Below are positions 1 through 23,212 of a stretch of 64,000 nucleotides of DNA, one piece after another; the stretch's first letter is position 1, and each line of letters opens with the position of its first letter. A program made the position numbers and the translations under genes. The DNA is from Chionis minor (Eukaryota > Chordata > Aves > Charadriiformes > Chionididae): positions 1,020,899-1,084,898 of the forward strand of contig VZSF01008499.1 in the NCBI GenBank assembly GCA_013398295.1, given 5' to 3'. Under the pieces are notes generated by a model that did no database searches, had not been told where the DNA came from, and saw nothing but the letters and a program-made list of their open reading frames with translations.

Positions 1-1131
1 GCCCTGTATGTGCCAGTCCACAGTCTTCACCTCCATCTCTAATTGCTTGCATCCTAAGCAGATGTATGGATGTGTGTGGTGAGAGGATTATTTTATTCTG
101 TCAGGTTTTATGTCATGAAAGAACATCTTGACCTTGCTGATGGCTTGCCTCAATGGAGTCCTACTTTTGTTGTGTCTCAGCTTACTTTTAAGCTAATATT
201 TGTATATCCTGACATATGGCATCTGGCTTAGCAGGGTATAGATCCCATCACCCATGTACTGAGTATGACTTTTTTTTGTGGGCCAACTACTCTTATGTGA
301 CTAGAACAGCTGAAACCGCCACGCAGACACCAGTAGGCAGTGTAAGTCTTGCAGAAGGCAAATGATCTGGGGTCACGGGGGCCCTGTAGCTTTGTTTGCA
401 GTAAAACTGAGTATTAACTTTTTTTTCAGAAAAGGCTGGCAACCAGGAAAGAAGCGCACACTAGTTACATGTTAAGCTGATGATTAAGCGGAATTGGGTA
501 ACATTTGTCAACAAATGAGAGTGAGACTTTTGTGTAAGGAAATAAAATTAAGAAATTTTCATGAATTAAACCACTGGAAAAATAGCATGAGATATATGTA
601 ATTATTTTTAATTATTTTACTTAGTCTGTGTGCATTTTTTGAAAGTATATGTATTACTTGAGATCTCTTACAAGCATTATTCAGTCTGCCACAGAATATG
701 TTCTTCTTGCCTTCCCCTCCTCTTTTCTTTTCCATATGTTTTGCTTTTTAAACAAGTATCTTGATACAACGGGCTGCGAGGTAAAGACCTATTTTAAAAC
801 CTGCTGAATCTATTAAATATTGCCTTTTTCTCAGACACAGACCTCTCATTGGTTTACCCCTTACCTCAGCCTTGGTCCCCAAAGAAACAATTGGTGGAAA
901 CCTTGCAGTAAAAAGCACAGAAAGTGTGTGCCATGGGAAAAAGCAAGTATGCCAGCCATTCCTGTTTTGACTGATTAGGGGAAAAAAAAAAGCCAAACCT
1001 GGAGAGCCAACAGCACATGAACTTACTGACCTTTGTGCCGCGAGAGTTTCTGTAATTACTGAAGAGCGGGGATGGGCTGAGGACTAAGGAGGAGAATTTG
1101 GGGGTTGGCCTAGGGGGTGAGATAAGGTTAC
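1..1131. other. Upstream flank of TDO2, no gene seen
   Basis: AT-rich DNA with no recognisable exon on either strand. By vertebrate synteny ASIC5 should lie beyond the left edge, but no ASIC5-like coding segment is visible here. The last 100 bp become G-rich before the TATA element. Distal control sequences for TDO2 could lie here but none can be assigned with confidence. Confidence 0.6.
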
Positions 1132-1165
1132 ATATAAGGCAACCGCAGTGGATTTGGGAACGCTA
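1132..1165 (+). promoter_or_regulatory. TDO2: TATA-type core promoter of TDO2
   Basis: The motif ATATAAG (1132-1138) lies about 80 bp upstream of the TDO2 initiator ATG. A start site some 25-30 bp downstream of the TATA, near 1160, would leave a 5' UTR of about 50-55 nt, which suits this gene. The surroundings are not CpG-rich. A TATA promoter fits the liver-restricted, hormone-responsive expression known for TDO2 in mammals. The exact start site is inferred. Confidence 0.7.
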
Positions 1166-1215
1166 ACGGAGTACATTCCCTGGTGCGCAGCTCAGCGAGT
1201 TCGGATCCTGGAATC

Positions 1216-12901
<11,686 letters not shown>

Positions 12902-13520
12902 CCGGCCTTGCTAGACTGGTTGCTGTAAAGAACTTTCACCTCAAGTGGTGCTGTCCCTCAAACGTAACAGCTATTCTCACGCACTGGGGGTGTGTAAATA
13001 TGTATTTATGTACGACAGCTATGTGCGTAGTATGATCAGCTTATGGAAGAAACTTCATTGTTCGCAGGAAAAATAATCTCTATTAAGTTACCCTATATTA
13101 AGACTAAAATGATACTCCAACTCAATTTAACTCTTAGCTGGCTGCTTAAAACCTACACCTAGAGAGAAGGAGCAAATTATACAGAATTATCATGATCGTG
13201 TCTTATTTGTACATATTTTTGTATTTGTTTCTTTGCCTAATGGCTGCTATTAATTTACTGAGGATGTAATTAGTCTCATCACCTTCAGAAGAATATTAAT
13301 TTATGAGCTTTAGTGGAATTTCAAAAGGAATTCTGGATTAAGAGTTTCAAAAGCTAGATTTAGAAAGTCTATAGAAACCCAAGCAGCTTGAACTTTAACA
13401 TATATTATCATTTTGCTATCCATGTGTTACATATGAATGTAAATCCCTTCCATAGAAATACCGTTAAGAATAGCAGATATAAATACTTTGCCCTTCAAAT
13501 AAAGCAGTGTTAAATCTCAC
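12902..13520 (+). other. TDO2: TDO2 3' UTR (inferred)
   Basis: About 0.6 kb after the stop codon, ending just past a canonical AATAAA. The sequence is AU-rich. The cleavage position is inferred from the signal and has not been observed. Confidence 0.65.
13498..13503 (+). terminator. TDO2: TDO2 poly(A) signal AATAAA
   Basis: First canonical + strand AATAAA after the TDO2 stop codon, 597 nt downstream. Further + strand AATAAA hexamers follow at 13617-13622 and 13633-13638; using those would overlap the CTSO 3' end. Confidence 0.7.
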
Positions 13521-13590
13521 CTTTAGTTAAATCTTCTTCTAAAGCAAGCATGAAGTTCAAACAACAGTACAACAGGTATTTAAAGTGTTT

Positions 13591-13596
13591 TTTATT
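13591..13596 (-). terminator. CTSO: CTSO poly(A) signal AATAAA (distal)
   Basis: TTTATT on the + strand reads AATAAA on the - strand, 1.2 kb beyond the CTSO stop. It is the nearest canonical hexamer. A variant ATTAAA lies nearer at 14524-14529 and would give a 3' UTR of about 0.3 kb. Which is used cannot be told from sequence. Confidence 0.55.
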
Positions 13597-14808
13597 CAAA
13601 ATATAATTGAAATAAGAATAAAATTGATATCTAATAAAAATGAGGCAAATTTGGCCATAAAATATTGATAAAGCCGTGCAGTCTTCTCATTAGATGGACT
13701 TCTGTATTTTTAAACACTTCCCTTGGAAATACAGTGTAGGCCTTAATTTCTGGTGCGCTTCTCTCTATTTTAGCACTTTAGGTACTTATGCCTGGTAGTA
13801 CCACCTCAAAAACACTCGTGGAACACCTGTGCTTGATTCTACTATGACAATTTTACTCTTATCAATGCCAATTATGAGCTTTGGCGATTGTTTTCCAGTT
13901 ATGGAGGTGTGCTATTTGTTGTTTGTAAACTGCTAAGAGAAGGCCAGACTACAGAAGACTATGACTACAGAAGACTTCCCCTTTTGTTAATCTGAAGTTT
14001 TCAGCCAGTAAATTCAGAAAGTAGCAGAACCTGAAGCAGTGGAACATAGCACCTGGTCTTACTTTCATTTTAAATATAAACGCTTAGAAGTAGGAGGACT
14101 AAAATGAAAATACTTACAATAGGCAATTATGATTGCTTTTGTCATAAAAAGATAACAATACTATTAACAGATCTATTAACATGGTACAGTAATTGAGTGC
14201 AAAAATTGGTTTCAATACTTTTCATGGTAGTGCTTCAAAAAGGCTACAAGTAAAGCATTCCAGATGAAAGATTCAGAGCATTTTAGGATTACACGTTTGG
14301 TTGTGAATTCTAGCTACATTTGCCGGCAAGTGCAGTTTCACAGGTCAGCAGGGCTGGAACCACATTTTGATTCCCAGCAAGTCCCACCTATGGATTCAAT
14401 TAACGTAGGGAAATTTAACATCCACTCCATTCAGAGTATTCTATAATTGTTGACTTTCTAAAGGTGGCAAATATGTATTAATAACCCCTACCCTCTTAAT
14501 TTTTTTGTATAATGAATAAGGTTTTTAATTTTTGCTTTGCAATGGGCTTCACTGTTAGTTGTGAAGTAGAGAAGAGAGGAGGTGTGGAACTGATAGAAGT
14601 CTCCACGAGAGATTTGATATGCAATAACATGTCCCAAATAAAAACATTTTTAAAAACTCCAGCCAACCCATTCCTGTACTGCCTAAAAGCAGGAATTGCC
14701 CTTACAGTAATTTCTTATTTTAGAAATATGTTTTTGAAGTGTATCTTCAGATCAAGTGTGTGCCAAACTATTATCCAAATGGTAGTCGTGGTCTTGGGCC
14801 AGTAAATG
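13597..14808 (-). other. CTSO: CTSO 3' UTR region (inferred)
   Basis: Sequence between the CTSO stop and its nearest canonical poly(A) signal. It contains no exon-like coding sequence. Open frames on the + strand at 14264-15029 overlap the last CTSO exon and show no family resemblance. Confidence 0.5.
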
Positions 14809-14843
14809 TCAAACAAATACTGATGAAACTGTATCTGCTATAC
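14809..14843 (-). CDS. CTSO: CTSO terminal coding exon 8
   Basis: Only 35 coding nt, completing Gly332 and adding IADTVSSVFV before the TGA at 14811-14809. It was found by matching the conserved cathepsin O C-terminus in the required phase after a TTTGTAG acceptor. It is 1165 bp from exon 7, with a CR1 copy between them. Confidence 0.93.
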
Positions 14844-17800
14844 CTACAAATGAAGCAAACAAAAAAATTAATAAATACTGGAAACGAAGACTTGCCAGAA
14901 GTAAGTTCCCAGAATTCACATTCCTATAATGCCCTCCCGCCTCCATGCCATGACAGTACAGACATGAATGACTGCAGGGTTAGAGGGGCAGGGAATCAGC
15001 TGCAACCCTTTTATTTCTTCCTTGCCTGACACTGTTTATAGCTGTGCTCTACACTCCTCCCTCCTCTGCTTTCACGTTTAAAACTTTAGATCCTTTCTGA
15101 GGATTCAACGTTAGTCCAACCTGGGTGCTGAAAAGCAATCTAAACCTTGATATCCTCTTCCCTTTTAATCGTATTAATTAGCAATGGATAGACAATACAA
15201 AGCTGCTTCCAGCTCTGGGGCCCCCAACATACAGACATGGACCTGTTGGAGCAAGTCCAGGGGAGGGCCACAGAGGTGATCAGAGGGCTGGAGCACCTCT
15301 GCTATGAAGACAGGCTGAGAGACTTGGGGTTGTTCAGCCTGGAGAAAATGCCGCTCTGGGGAGGCCTTATAGCAGCCTAAAAGGGGCCTACAGGAAAGAT
15401 GGGGAGAGACTTGTTATCAGGGTGTGTAGTGATAGGATGAGGGGTAATGGTTTTAAACTGAAAGAGGGTAGATTTAGATTACATATTAGTAAGAAATTCT
15501 TAACTTGGAGTGTGAAGTGTACTCTTTACTGGAGACACTGGAACAGGTTGCCCAGAGAAGCTGTGGCTGCCCCATCCCTGGAAGTGTTCAAGACCAGGCT
15601 GGATGGGGCTTTGAGCCACCTGCTCTAGTAGGAGGTGTCCCTGCCCATGGGAGGGGGTTGGAACTAGATGATCTTTAAGGTCCCTTTGAACTCTAACCAT
15701 TCTACAAGTCTGTGATACATGACTGTATGCTTCACAATGCCATTACCTCTATGTGGTAAGGTACAATAGCACTTTATTTGTTACAGCTTTACCATTGCAT
15801 GGTGTTTTTCAATCAGTCAACTATATGGCTTGGTTGAACTAGCAAGCGCTTTATTTACTTTTCCACCTGGACTCATCTAATCTATTTTAAAACGTAGCAA
15901 TGATTTGTATTTCCTCTCTGAGGATCCCATGATATTGCTTCACTTACACAGAGAAACATATCCCAGCAGTAGCCCTTTACTACTTCAATTATTTTTTGTG
16001 AGACTTACCGCAGACATTGCCACCTATCTTAACACGAACATAGCCGTCTATTCCCCATGTAGGCCCCCAAGAGTTCTGTACAATCCAGTAAGGGATACTA
16101 CCTGCAAGAGACATTTTTGTCAGCAAGAGACAGTGTGAGATATGGGAAGCATAAAAAACTTCTAACAATCTACAGAGTTAATTACCATCCTAGTATCTCA
16201 TAGTTTCTGACGGTTTCATGAGATAGTACAGTGAAACCTACTGCTGTTCAAACAGAGGACAGAGGTTACAGTCCAGTGTTGAATGGACTGCATGTATCCT
16301 CTGCTAGCGGAAAGACACATACGTGTTCATATGCCATGTTCGTGACTTTACAAGGACACGGAGCCCTACAGAACTGAAGGAGCACAGACAAGAAGAGGTT
16401 TTTCTCCTGCGGTTCTGGAACTGATGTGACACCAAACCAAACAGATCTCAACAGTTCTGGATTTTAACCACCTGTCCCACAGGAGGCAAGTTGTCACTAA
16501 GAAAAAAAACCATAAAACCTACTGGGTCGAAGCTCAGTTGATGGAAACGCACCTGTTCTGTCAAAACCAGTGATAAGAACAGCATGATTTGCTCTTCCAC
16601 TGGAGCAGTGATATTGTATGATCCCACCAAGATAATCCTGCCAGCTAACCGCATCTACGGTTACTGCCAAAGGGCCCCAGTTAACGAGCATCCTCATCAT
16701 TTCTTCTTCCTGGCCACTGTGAGAGAAGTGAGAGATAATGTCAAGTGACAAGTTAGCACACTAAAGCAATTGGAGAGGTGCTAATCTACTTGTTAAGTAC
16801 AATTTAGAAATCAAATAATTCCACTGTTTCCTATGAGTTCTGTACACCACATAACATACATCAATGAATATGTATTTCATATACAACAACACAGTAATAC
16901 AAATATAGGGCACACGTACTGTGGAAAAGGTGTAGATCCAAAGATACGATGCTCTTAAAAAGAAGCAGGTTTCTGGGTCAGGTCAGCAGGCAATTGTGAG
17001 CACTATGTACCTTTTATACATCACTCTTCTCAATTAAAAACCAGCTTTGGACAAACCATTAGTCTATACAGTTATTTCCCACTAGTTTTTCAAACATGCA
17101 GAAGTACCTCTTATATCATATAATACACTAAAATATGTATCTCAAACATATCAAAGCACAGGACATTACCACTATCAGACATTAGCATCCTCATACAGTT
17201 TTACTTATGTAATATACTGGAACAGGTGATCTTTATCACTGCATGATAAGCACAATAAGTAAATTGGGCAAATACAGACTGGCAAAACTGTAATTGATTT
17301 TAGTTACTTATATCTGTCAGTACTTCAATTCTAGTCAAAATTATATTTCTTATCTTGAAGTTCAGTATGTAGCTGTATTGTACTGATAAAAATTAGAAAC
17401 TAACTTTCTTGGTACAGAAACCTTAAAACCAACCAGTTGTCTTTACAAAATTCAGTTGACAACAGTGTTTGTTATGTCATGGACAGGAGGAGGATGCAGG
17501 TGGGTATGTAATGGATGCATACTGAAATAACAAAATACGTCCTAAATTTTTCAACAAATTACAGTTAATACTGATAGGATCTACAGTTTCTGACGCTTAA
17601 GAAATGTAACTTAGCATATATTTAAAGTTGTAACTGACCCAATGTTCCAATTTAAACACAGCCAACTGAAAAGACCTAGTTGCAAAACATTGACTTAAGC
17701 CTTCTAATTTGAACATACTTAGTGATGGCAGGGTTGAGTAGATTCACTGCAGCAAGCCATAACCCTAAAAAGCATTATGTATTAATTCTTATCCAGTACA

Positions 17801-20800
17801 CAGCGAGAGAACTGATGCAATCAACCTCATAACCTTTGGTTGGTCAATGCACTATTGGCTCTAGCTTACTCCACAGCGAACATAGAAGAAAAAGTACAGC
17901 AAATAAAAAGAATCAATAGGAGGTACCTGAAGTCATACGCAGCAAATCCTGTTATTGAAACTCCAAAATCTGAGTGACCAAAATAATGGCACAGTCCTGT
18001 CTGAGCTTTAAAAGTGTATTCTGAATCTCTCACAAGTTTTACTTTTGTCTGCAAGAAGATAAGCGAATGAGAATTTAATGCATTTGACTGCAAGACTATG
18101 CAGATCAAAACACATTGATAATGACCACAGAACTCACTCAAAATTCATTGTATTCTTTGTGAGATTAGACATAAGAACGTCGTGTCGGGAAGTAAGGTAT
18201 TTACTATCTCTAGTTTCCTTGCCTGTGGAGAAAGCTTCAGAAGGGATTTAGAAGTCTTTAAATAATGAACAAAATTTAAAAGCTATCTCTGGTTTAAACT
18301 AGCCTCATGAACAATCTCATCAAGTTCAAGACACACAGACTATGTATTCATTTAATGAACGACTATTCATTCTCTTCAAATGACATCCACGCACAAAATT
18401 ACCCTGCCCTTGGGACAGTTCAAGAACCAGAAATATCCCAAGAATAGTTATATAAAATATTGAAATTAAGCCCAGTTCTGCTATTAGCATCAAATCCTCA
18501 TGCCAGTATATAATGTATTATAATGGCTGCTGCAGTTCCAAGTCCAGCTACAAAGCCATTGCATCAACCTTTACTCCTTTGCTTCTCTTCTGCAGTACAG
18601 TACATTTATGACAGCATCTTCTCCAGTCTAGTTCATTTGTAGTCCCTCTGTTGCTAAGCAAGAGGGAATTTTGCTTCAGAGGAATCCAGCTGAATATCCT
18701 GCGGCTTTCTTGAAATGTAAACTTAAACAAGTTATCTAGACTGTTATTAGCCAGGGTTACGTGAACCTTCATGGGCTACAGAGTTTCTTAAAAAGGATAA
18801 TCAGCTTTTTTTGAAAACTTAAGACAACTACGGAATTCTTTTTATATTCTTGTAACTCAAACTGTCATTCTAGAGGTACTTTTTATTTCAAAGATACTAA
18901 AATGTTTCTGCTTACATATATTAACAACACACAGTCTGCATTTTTCATGAATGAAATGTGTTAGCTACAGCTAAAGTAGAAACTACATCTGCATTTTGAT
19001 TGCTTTGGCTTGCTAGTGAAACAAAGGTATTTATTCTGAGGTTCTTCACAGCCCTCTATGATTTTACAGTGTTTGCAACAGAAACCACCGACATTGAAAG
19101 CAGAAAAATCTCAACATCCCTCCTTTTCCCCAGATGCTGGTGCCTAAACTGGACACTCAAATCCAGAAAATGACATGTAGAAAAATGGCTCCTTCTACAC
19201 TGGTACTGTATGTTTGCAGTTCCAATTAAATTCAGTGGAAGTACTGTAGCTTTCAAGGAACATTATTCTTGGCCCCTGTGGGTTGATTTGTTACATTCAC
19301 AAGAACATATATAGACTATAAAATTCCAACCAAGTTTCAATTCTGCCTGAACAAACTTTCTCTTCATTCCAGACTAAATAAATATGCATACACATATGCA
19401 TACATATACGCACATACGTTAAAAAAATTAATCAGATCAGCTTTACACTCCACCTTCCCCGTAACTTTTTCCCAGTAAAAAAAAAAAGTTAACATGAAAG
19501 CTAATGAAGTGTTCAAAATTTATGAGAAGTTTCAAACCTGGTTCAGCCAGCTCAAAGCACTAACAGTGGATCCCCCGCTGCAGCCGTAGTTGTTGTATGA
19601 ACAGTCAATAACCTGCTGTACGCTGAGTTCTTCCAGGTTATTTCCTTTGATTGCATAGGCAGACTCTATACCACCCACAACACTGAAAGCCCAGCAGCCT
19701 CCACACTTGTACAAAGAGAAGGGAAATAGGGGAGAGAGAAAAAGTCAGCTTTGTTTGTAAAGCCTGATATGAAAAGAGAGAGTCAAAAAGGTCTTCTAAT
19801 GCTCTTCACTTACTGCATCATCCTTGAACTTCATTTTTAAGGCAATAATAAAAGAAATTTAATGAGCCATTTAAAATATGGAACCGTTTTTTTCCCCTTG
19901 TAATGCTCTCTGAAAGCTAGAAATGCATTATGGGTGTCTTATTTTAAGGATTCCTTCCTGATTAATTTTTGCCCTTAAGATAGGTCTGAGGATGCTTTTT
20001 ATTTTGAGATATCTATTTTCTGAAAGAAGGACTGGGGCTCAGGATAAAATTATTTTTTAACCACATTAGTTAGGAAATCTTTGAAAAGGATGCACTTAAG
20101 GAGACAGTCCACAACTTTCTACAGTCTGAAGAATTTTATAGAAATATATTAGATTCCAGTTTAAGAAAGAGTAAACTGAAAATAAACATAATAGAAAAAT
20201 TCTTAGACAGTAACAAAATCTATACTGCAATTCTACATTCTTTAAACTGTCACATTTAAAATAGGAAGCAGAATTTATTCCTAGGCAAGGTCCAGGTTAC
20301 ACTGTGTGAAGCACAGAAAGGAAAGAAATTGTGGTTTTAACAGCTTATTTGTTTCTTACCAGTGACCATAACCACTTTGGGATAAACTGTAATCATGTGG
20401 GGTCTCGTTATCTTCCTATCATGAATGAATCCCCTGAGTGGTCTGATGGTAAAGATATGAGCGTTGACCAGCCAAGGGGATTCAATCATGAGAGAAAACA
20501 ACAGCAAATGATCTATACCCATCCAGGTGAAACAGGGGAATGGGGTCAGGTACTGAACTTACCTCAGTCTCTTCAGAAAAATACAAAATACATGCAAAAT
20601 GGTGCAAAACATTTGCAGATTTAGTTAACTAGATCAAGGAATGTATTATACACAGTTCGTAATTGCACAATTTCTAAGTGCACAACTTTTGCATCTCATG
20701 CCTTTAAGTCTAATCCCGCTTTGCATAAAATGCTACGTGACTTTGTATACGTTCAACCAGCCATACTCGTGCCAGCGTTCCAAAGAGCCTTGAGGCAGTG

Positions 20801-23212
20801 CTGGTCCCTTCCAAAACCGTCACTGTGCTGCACGACGTACCTGCTGGAACTGTCTCCGAGCAATGCCTGAGAACCAGGAAAGGAAAACACCAGGACTTAC
20901 TGTTTGCTGATTTCTCACTTCTGCAATGACTTTCTTGTCCCTCCAGTCAAACTTCTTTGGCAAAGGTTTTTCCTTTCCCTTTGGCACTTTTATGTATCTG
21001 GGAAGTTTGTGAGGTATGCTTCTTAAGTAAATAGCTAAACACAGAATACAAACATCTATAAATCTACTAACTAAAAAAAACCAACCACAAACAACTGTTT
21101 TACAAGAAGCTATAGAAGTAACTTTGATTTGCAGTTACAATCATGAGATAACATCTAATTCTCAAATCCATAGAAAATTAACGTATTTTAAAATAATCAT
21201 TACCCTCCAGAGTAAATGAAGAATGAAATGTTCCTACAGTCCTAGCAAGAATAGAAGTATTCCATGTAGGGAATGTGGGTACAAAGCATAAAGATTTACT
21301 AAAGCTGATCAATAACCATTCCACAAAAGTTTTGTTTGAAAATTTTCACAGCATTATGCTTACTAGAAAAATATTATTTTAGTAAGACAATAGGGGGGAA
21401 AAAAACAGGAGAATAATGCAGAGATTCTGAAACACACCCAAATTGCTAGTTTTTCTCTAAAGAAACATGCTTAATTATTTAAAATTTAAAAAAGTATGAA
21501 ATCCCCTGATGAACAGAAAATATAACAGCAGACTTCAGTGGCAAGAAGGGAAGGTTAGGTTAGGTATCAGACAAATTTTCTTAGCATGTCATATTGCTCC
21601 TGAAAGTCACAGCAACAGCCTTGGACAGTCTTGGACCTCTGAGCATTGTTTGGATTGGAGTCAATTTTGTTTTGGGGCACGGAATAGTAACTTAAGAGTA
21701 CTCAAGAACTTTGTGTATTTTCTCATTCTACAACTGTGGCATCTGAAGAAGTCTTCAAGGCCCAGTGAGAAAAGAGGCAAGAAGGCGGCAAGAGCCTGTA
21801 CACTGTGTCAAATTCAGGCTCTGGCCAAGACTAGGGAAGCATGAAGAGGACTGTTGTATCCTCCAGAAGTACTTACAGTTTGGTACCAGACACTGTAAAC
21901 TAGCTGACTGTCAGCACTGGAAGAATCTGTAAGTGTGAAAGATACAAGGTTCTGGGAAACGATAAGAAAAGTAACAGAAGAGGTATTAGCAGCAGCCAGA
22001 AAAACGTACCTTTGAACTCTTCAGGAAATAGGTGAGAAAACTGATTTATTCCATAGAAAGCAGTCGTATTATCTTTTGATGATGAATTCAGTAATCTAAT
22101 TCTTTTAGCGCTTTCCTAGAAGAAAAAAAATAAAAATATCATGGACATTTTTAAGTTAGCAGTACTGACAAAACCCTAAGAGCAGAAACAGAAAAGGTTA
22201 GCAACAGTAAACACGAACAGTGAACAAGACAGCTGTTCACCCCAGATCCATTGTGGATTCCTATCAAACCAGTATGAAAACCACTAGACTAATTTCCACG
22301 AAAAGAAAGATACCCAAAAAAGCATCCGTTAAGTGCACAGAGGGTAAAATTTGATACAAGACAGACAAAACAGGCAAGCTGAGAACAAATTGTGTCAAAC
22401 TCATCTGATGCCCTTCCTTGACAGCACAACAAACCTTGTGGTTCAGAGATACATAAAGCATCTTCAGATAAGAGTTAACCCTATCTTATTTTATGTCCTT
22501 TTAAGCACAAGAACAGTACGGTGGCCGCGCTAGCCGCCCCGCCGGGCACGATGCGGAAAGGGGGACAGCACAGAGGGCTGGGGGCGCTCTTCCCGACCTT
22601 CCCGGCCGCCCCATTTCCCCGGGAAAGCGCTCCGACGGGAAGGGCTTCGTCCGGGGCCGCGAGGGGCAAGGGCCGGGCCCAGCCCGCCTCCCGCCGCCGC
22701 GGCTCGTCGGGGGGAGCCCGACACCTGGCGTCAGAAACGGGGAAAGGGGAGAGAAGCGGCGACACCCCGAGCCCACCAGCAACCCCAGGGGAAGCCGAGC
22801 AGGCTGGGCCGCGGAAACGAAACACCAAAGGATGCCGGAGCGGGTTTGGCCGCTCCGGGCTGCAGAGCCCCGCCGCGCCACCTTCCTCCGCCTCCCACGC
22901 CTGCGGTCACCCGGTTAGCGGCGGCAGGGCGGCACCGGGCCAGCCCCGCTCCTGCCGCGGCTGTGCGGCGCGCATCGCGAGTGTAATTCCGGCCGGGACA
23001 CCTACCCGGAGCGCCGCCGCCGCCGCTTCTTTCTCCTGGCCGGCTCCGTCCCACGGCGGGCGGCCCGGCGCACCGCCGCCACCCCTCTCCTCCCCACGCC
23101 GGGTGCCCGCAGGCGCGGGGCGGGCGGCGCTGCCCGCCCGCAGCAGGCAGCAGAGAAGCCCCAGCGCCAGCAGCCCCATCGGCCGGCCGGGGCGAGCGGC
23201 GGGTGGCGCCAT
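14809..23212 (-). CDS. CTSO: Cathepsin O, complete 8-exon gene
   Basis: Papain-family (C1A) lysosomal cysteine endopeptidase made as a secreted zymogen. Coding exons in transcript order are 23212-23006, 22115-22010, 21034-20901, 19705-19538, 18048-17927, 16716-16553, 16101-16009 and 14843-14809. They sum to 1029 nt, or 342 residues (human 321), with all GT-AG introns and phases consistent. There is a signal peptide around residues 12-30, a Gly/Arg/Ala-rich propeptide start, and a propeptide motif GINQFSHL at 91-98. The mature domain begins near Leu129-Phe133 (FDWRDK), giving about 214 residues as in human. Catalytic residues are Gln147 (oxyanion hole), Cys153 in CGGCWAF, His290 in ANHAVLITGF and Asn310 in QNSWG. 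Sequons are visible at Asn79 and Asn85. The start at 23212 is preferred; Met12 (23179), directly before the hydrophobic core, is an alternative giving 331 residues. The gene looks intact. Confidence 0.95.
15205..15722 (+). mobile_element. CR1 retrotransposon, 3' part with ORF2 C-terminal remnant
   Basis: Reads forward as CR1: GGAGCAAGTCCAGG, GGCTGAGAGACTTGGGG, TTCAGCCTGGAG, GGAACAGGTTGCCCAGAGA, then GGTTGGAACTAGATGATCTT and a short terminal tail. An open stretch near 15422-15628 resembles the CR1 ORF2 C-terminus (HWNRLPREAV) but is 5'-truncated and has no catalytic RT domain. It sits in CTSO intron 7, antisense to the host gene. Confidence 0.92.
16009..16101 (-). CDS. CTSO: CTSO coding exon 7 (catalytic asparagine)
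   Basis: Encodes residues 301-331 and one base of Gly332: IPYWIVQNSWGPTWGIDGY, with Asn310 and the shielding Trp312, ending GGNVC. Donor GTAAGT. Confidence 0.95.
16553..16716 (-). CDS. CTSO: CTSO coding exon 6 (catalytic histidine)
   Basis: Encodes residues 246-300 and one base of Gly301. WGPLAVTVDAVSWQDYLGG is followed by SGRANHAVLITGF, containing catalytic His290. Acceptor CTCTCACAG; donor GTGCGT. Confidence 0.96.
17927..18048 (-). CDS. CTSO: CTSO coding exon 5
   Basis: Encodes residues 206-245 (TKVKLVRDSEYTFKAQTG to FAAYDF) and two bases of Ser246. Acceptor CTTCTTGCAG; donor GTACCT. Confidence 0.95.
19538..19705 (-). CDS. CTSO: CTSO coding exon 4 (catalytic cysteine)
   Basis: Encodes residues 150-205 with CGGCWAFSVVGGIESAYAIK (nucleophile Cys153), LSVQQVIDCSYNNYGCSGG and ALSWLNQ. 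Both ends are phase 0. The donor GTTTGA is weak but is required to join to TKVKLVRDSEY of exon 5 with the same length as human. Confidence 0.96.
20901..21034 (-). CDS. CTSO: CTSO coding exon 3
   Basis: Encodes residues 105-149. The end of the propeptide (AIYLRSIPHKLPRY) is followed by the mature N-terminus KKFDWRDKKVI and NQQT, with oxyanion-hole Gln147. Donor GTAAGT in phase 0. Confidence 0.95.
22010..22115 (-). CDS. CTSO: CTSO coding exon 2
   Basis: Encodes residues 70-104 and one base of Ala105: propeptide with NTTAFYGINQFSHLFPEEFK, the cathepsin O counterpart of the GNFD region. Acceptor TTCTTCTAG; donor GTACGT. Confidence 0.95.

Larger units (their letters stand above)
14844..23005 (-). 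other. CTSO: CTSO introns 1-7
   Basis: Introns 1-7 are 890, 975, 1195, 1489, 1210, 451 and 1165 bp in transcript order. Apart from the CR1 copy in intron 7, a TA/CA-rich short tract near 19384-19420 in intron 4 and the CpG-island edge in intron 1, nothing is recognised in them. Confidence 0.75.

Noticed and set aside
691..704. Possible glucocorticoid response element upstream of TDO2 (ends TGTTCT)
   Set aside because: Only the right half-site matches. The left half, CACAGA, departs from AGAACA at several positions. Glucocorticoid control is known for the mammalian gene but this site is too weak to claim.
1..1215. Search for ASIC5, the expected left neighbour of TDO2
   Set aside because: No matching coding segment is visible within the window.
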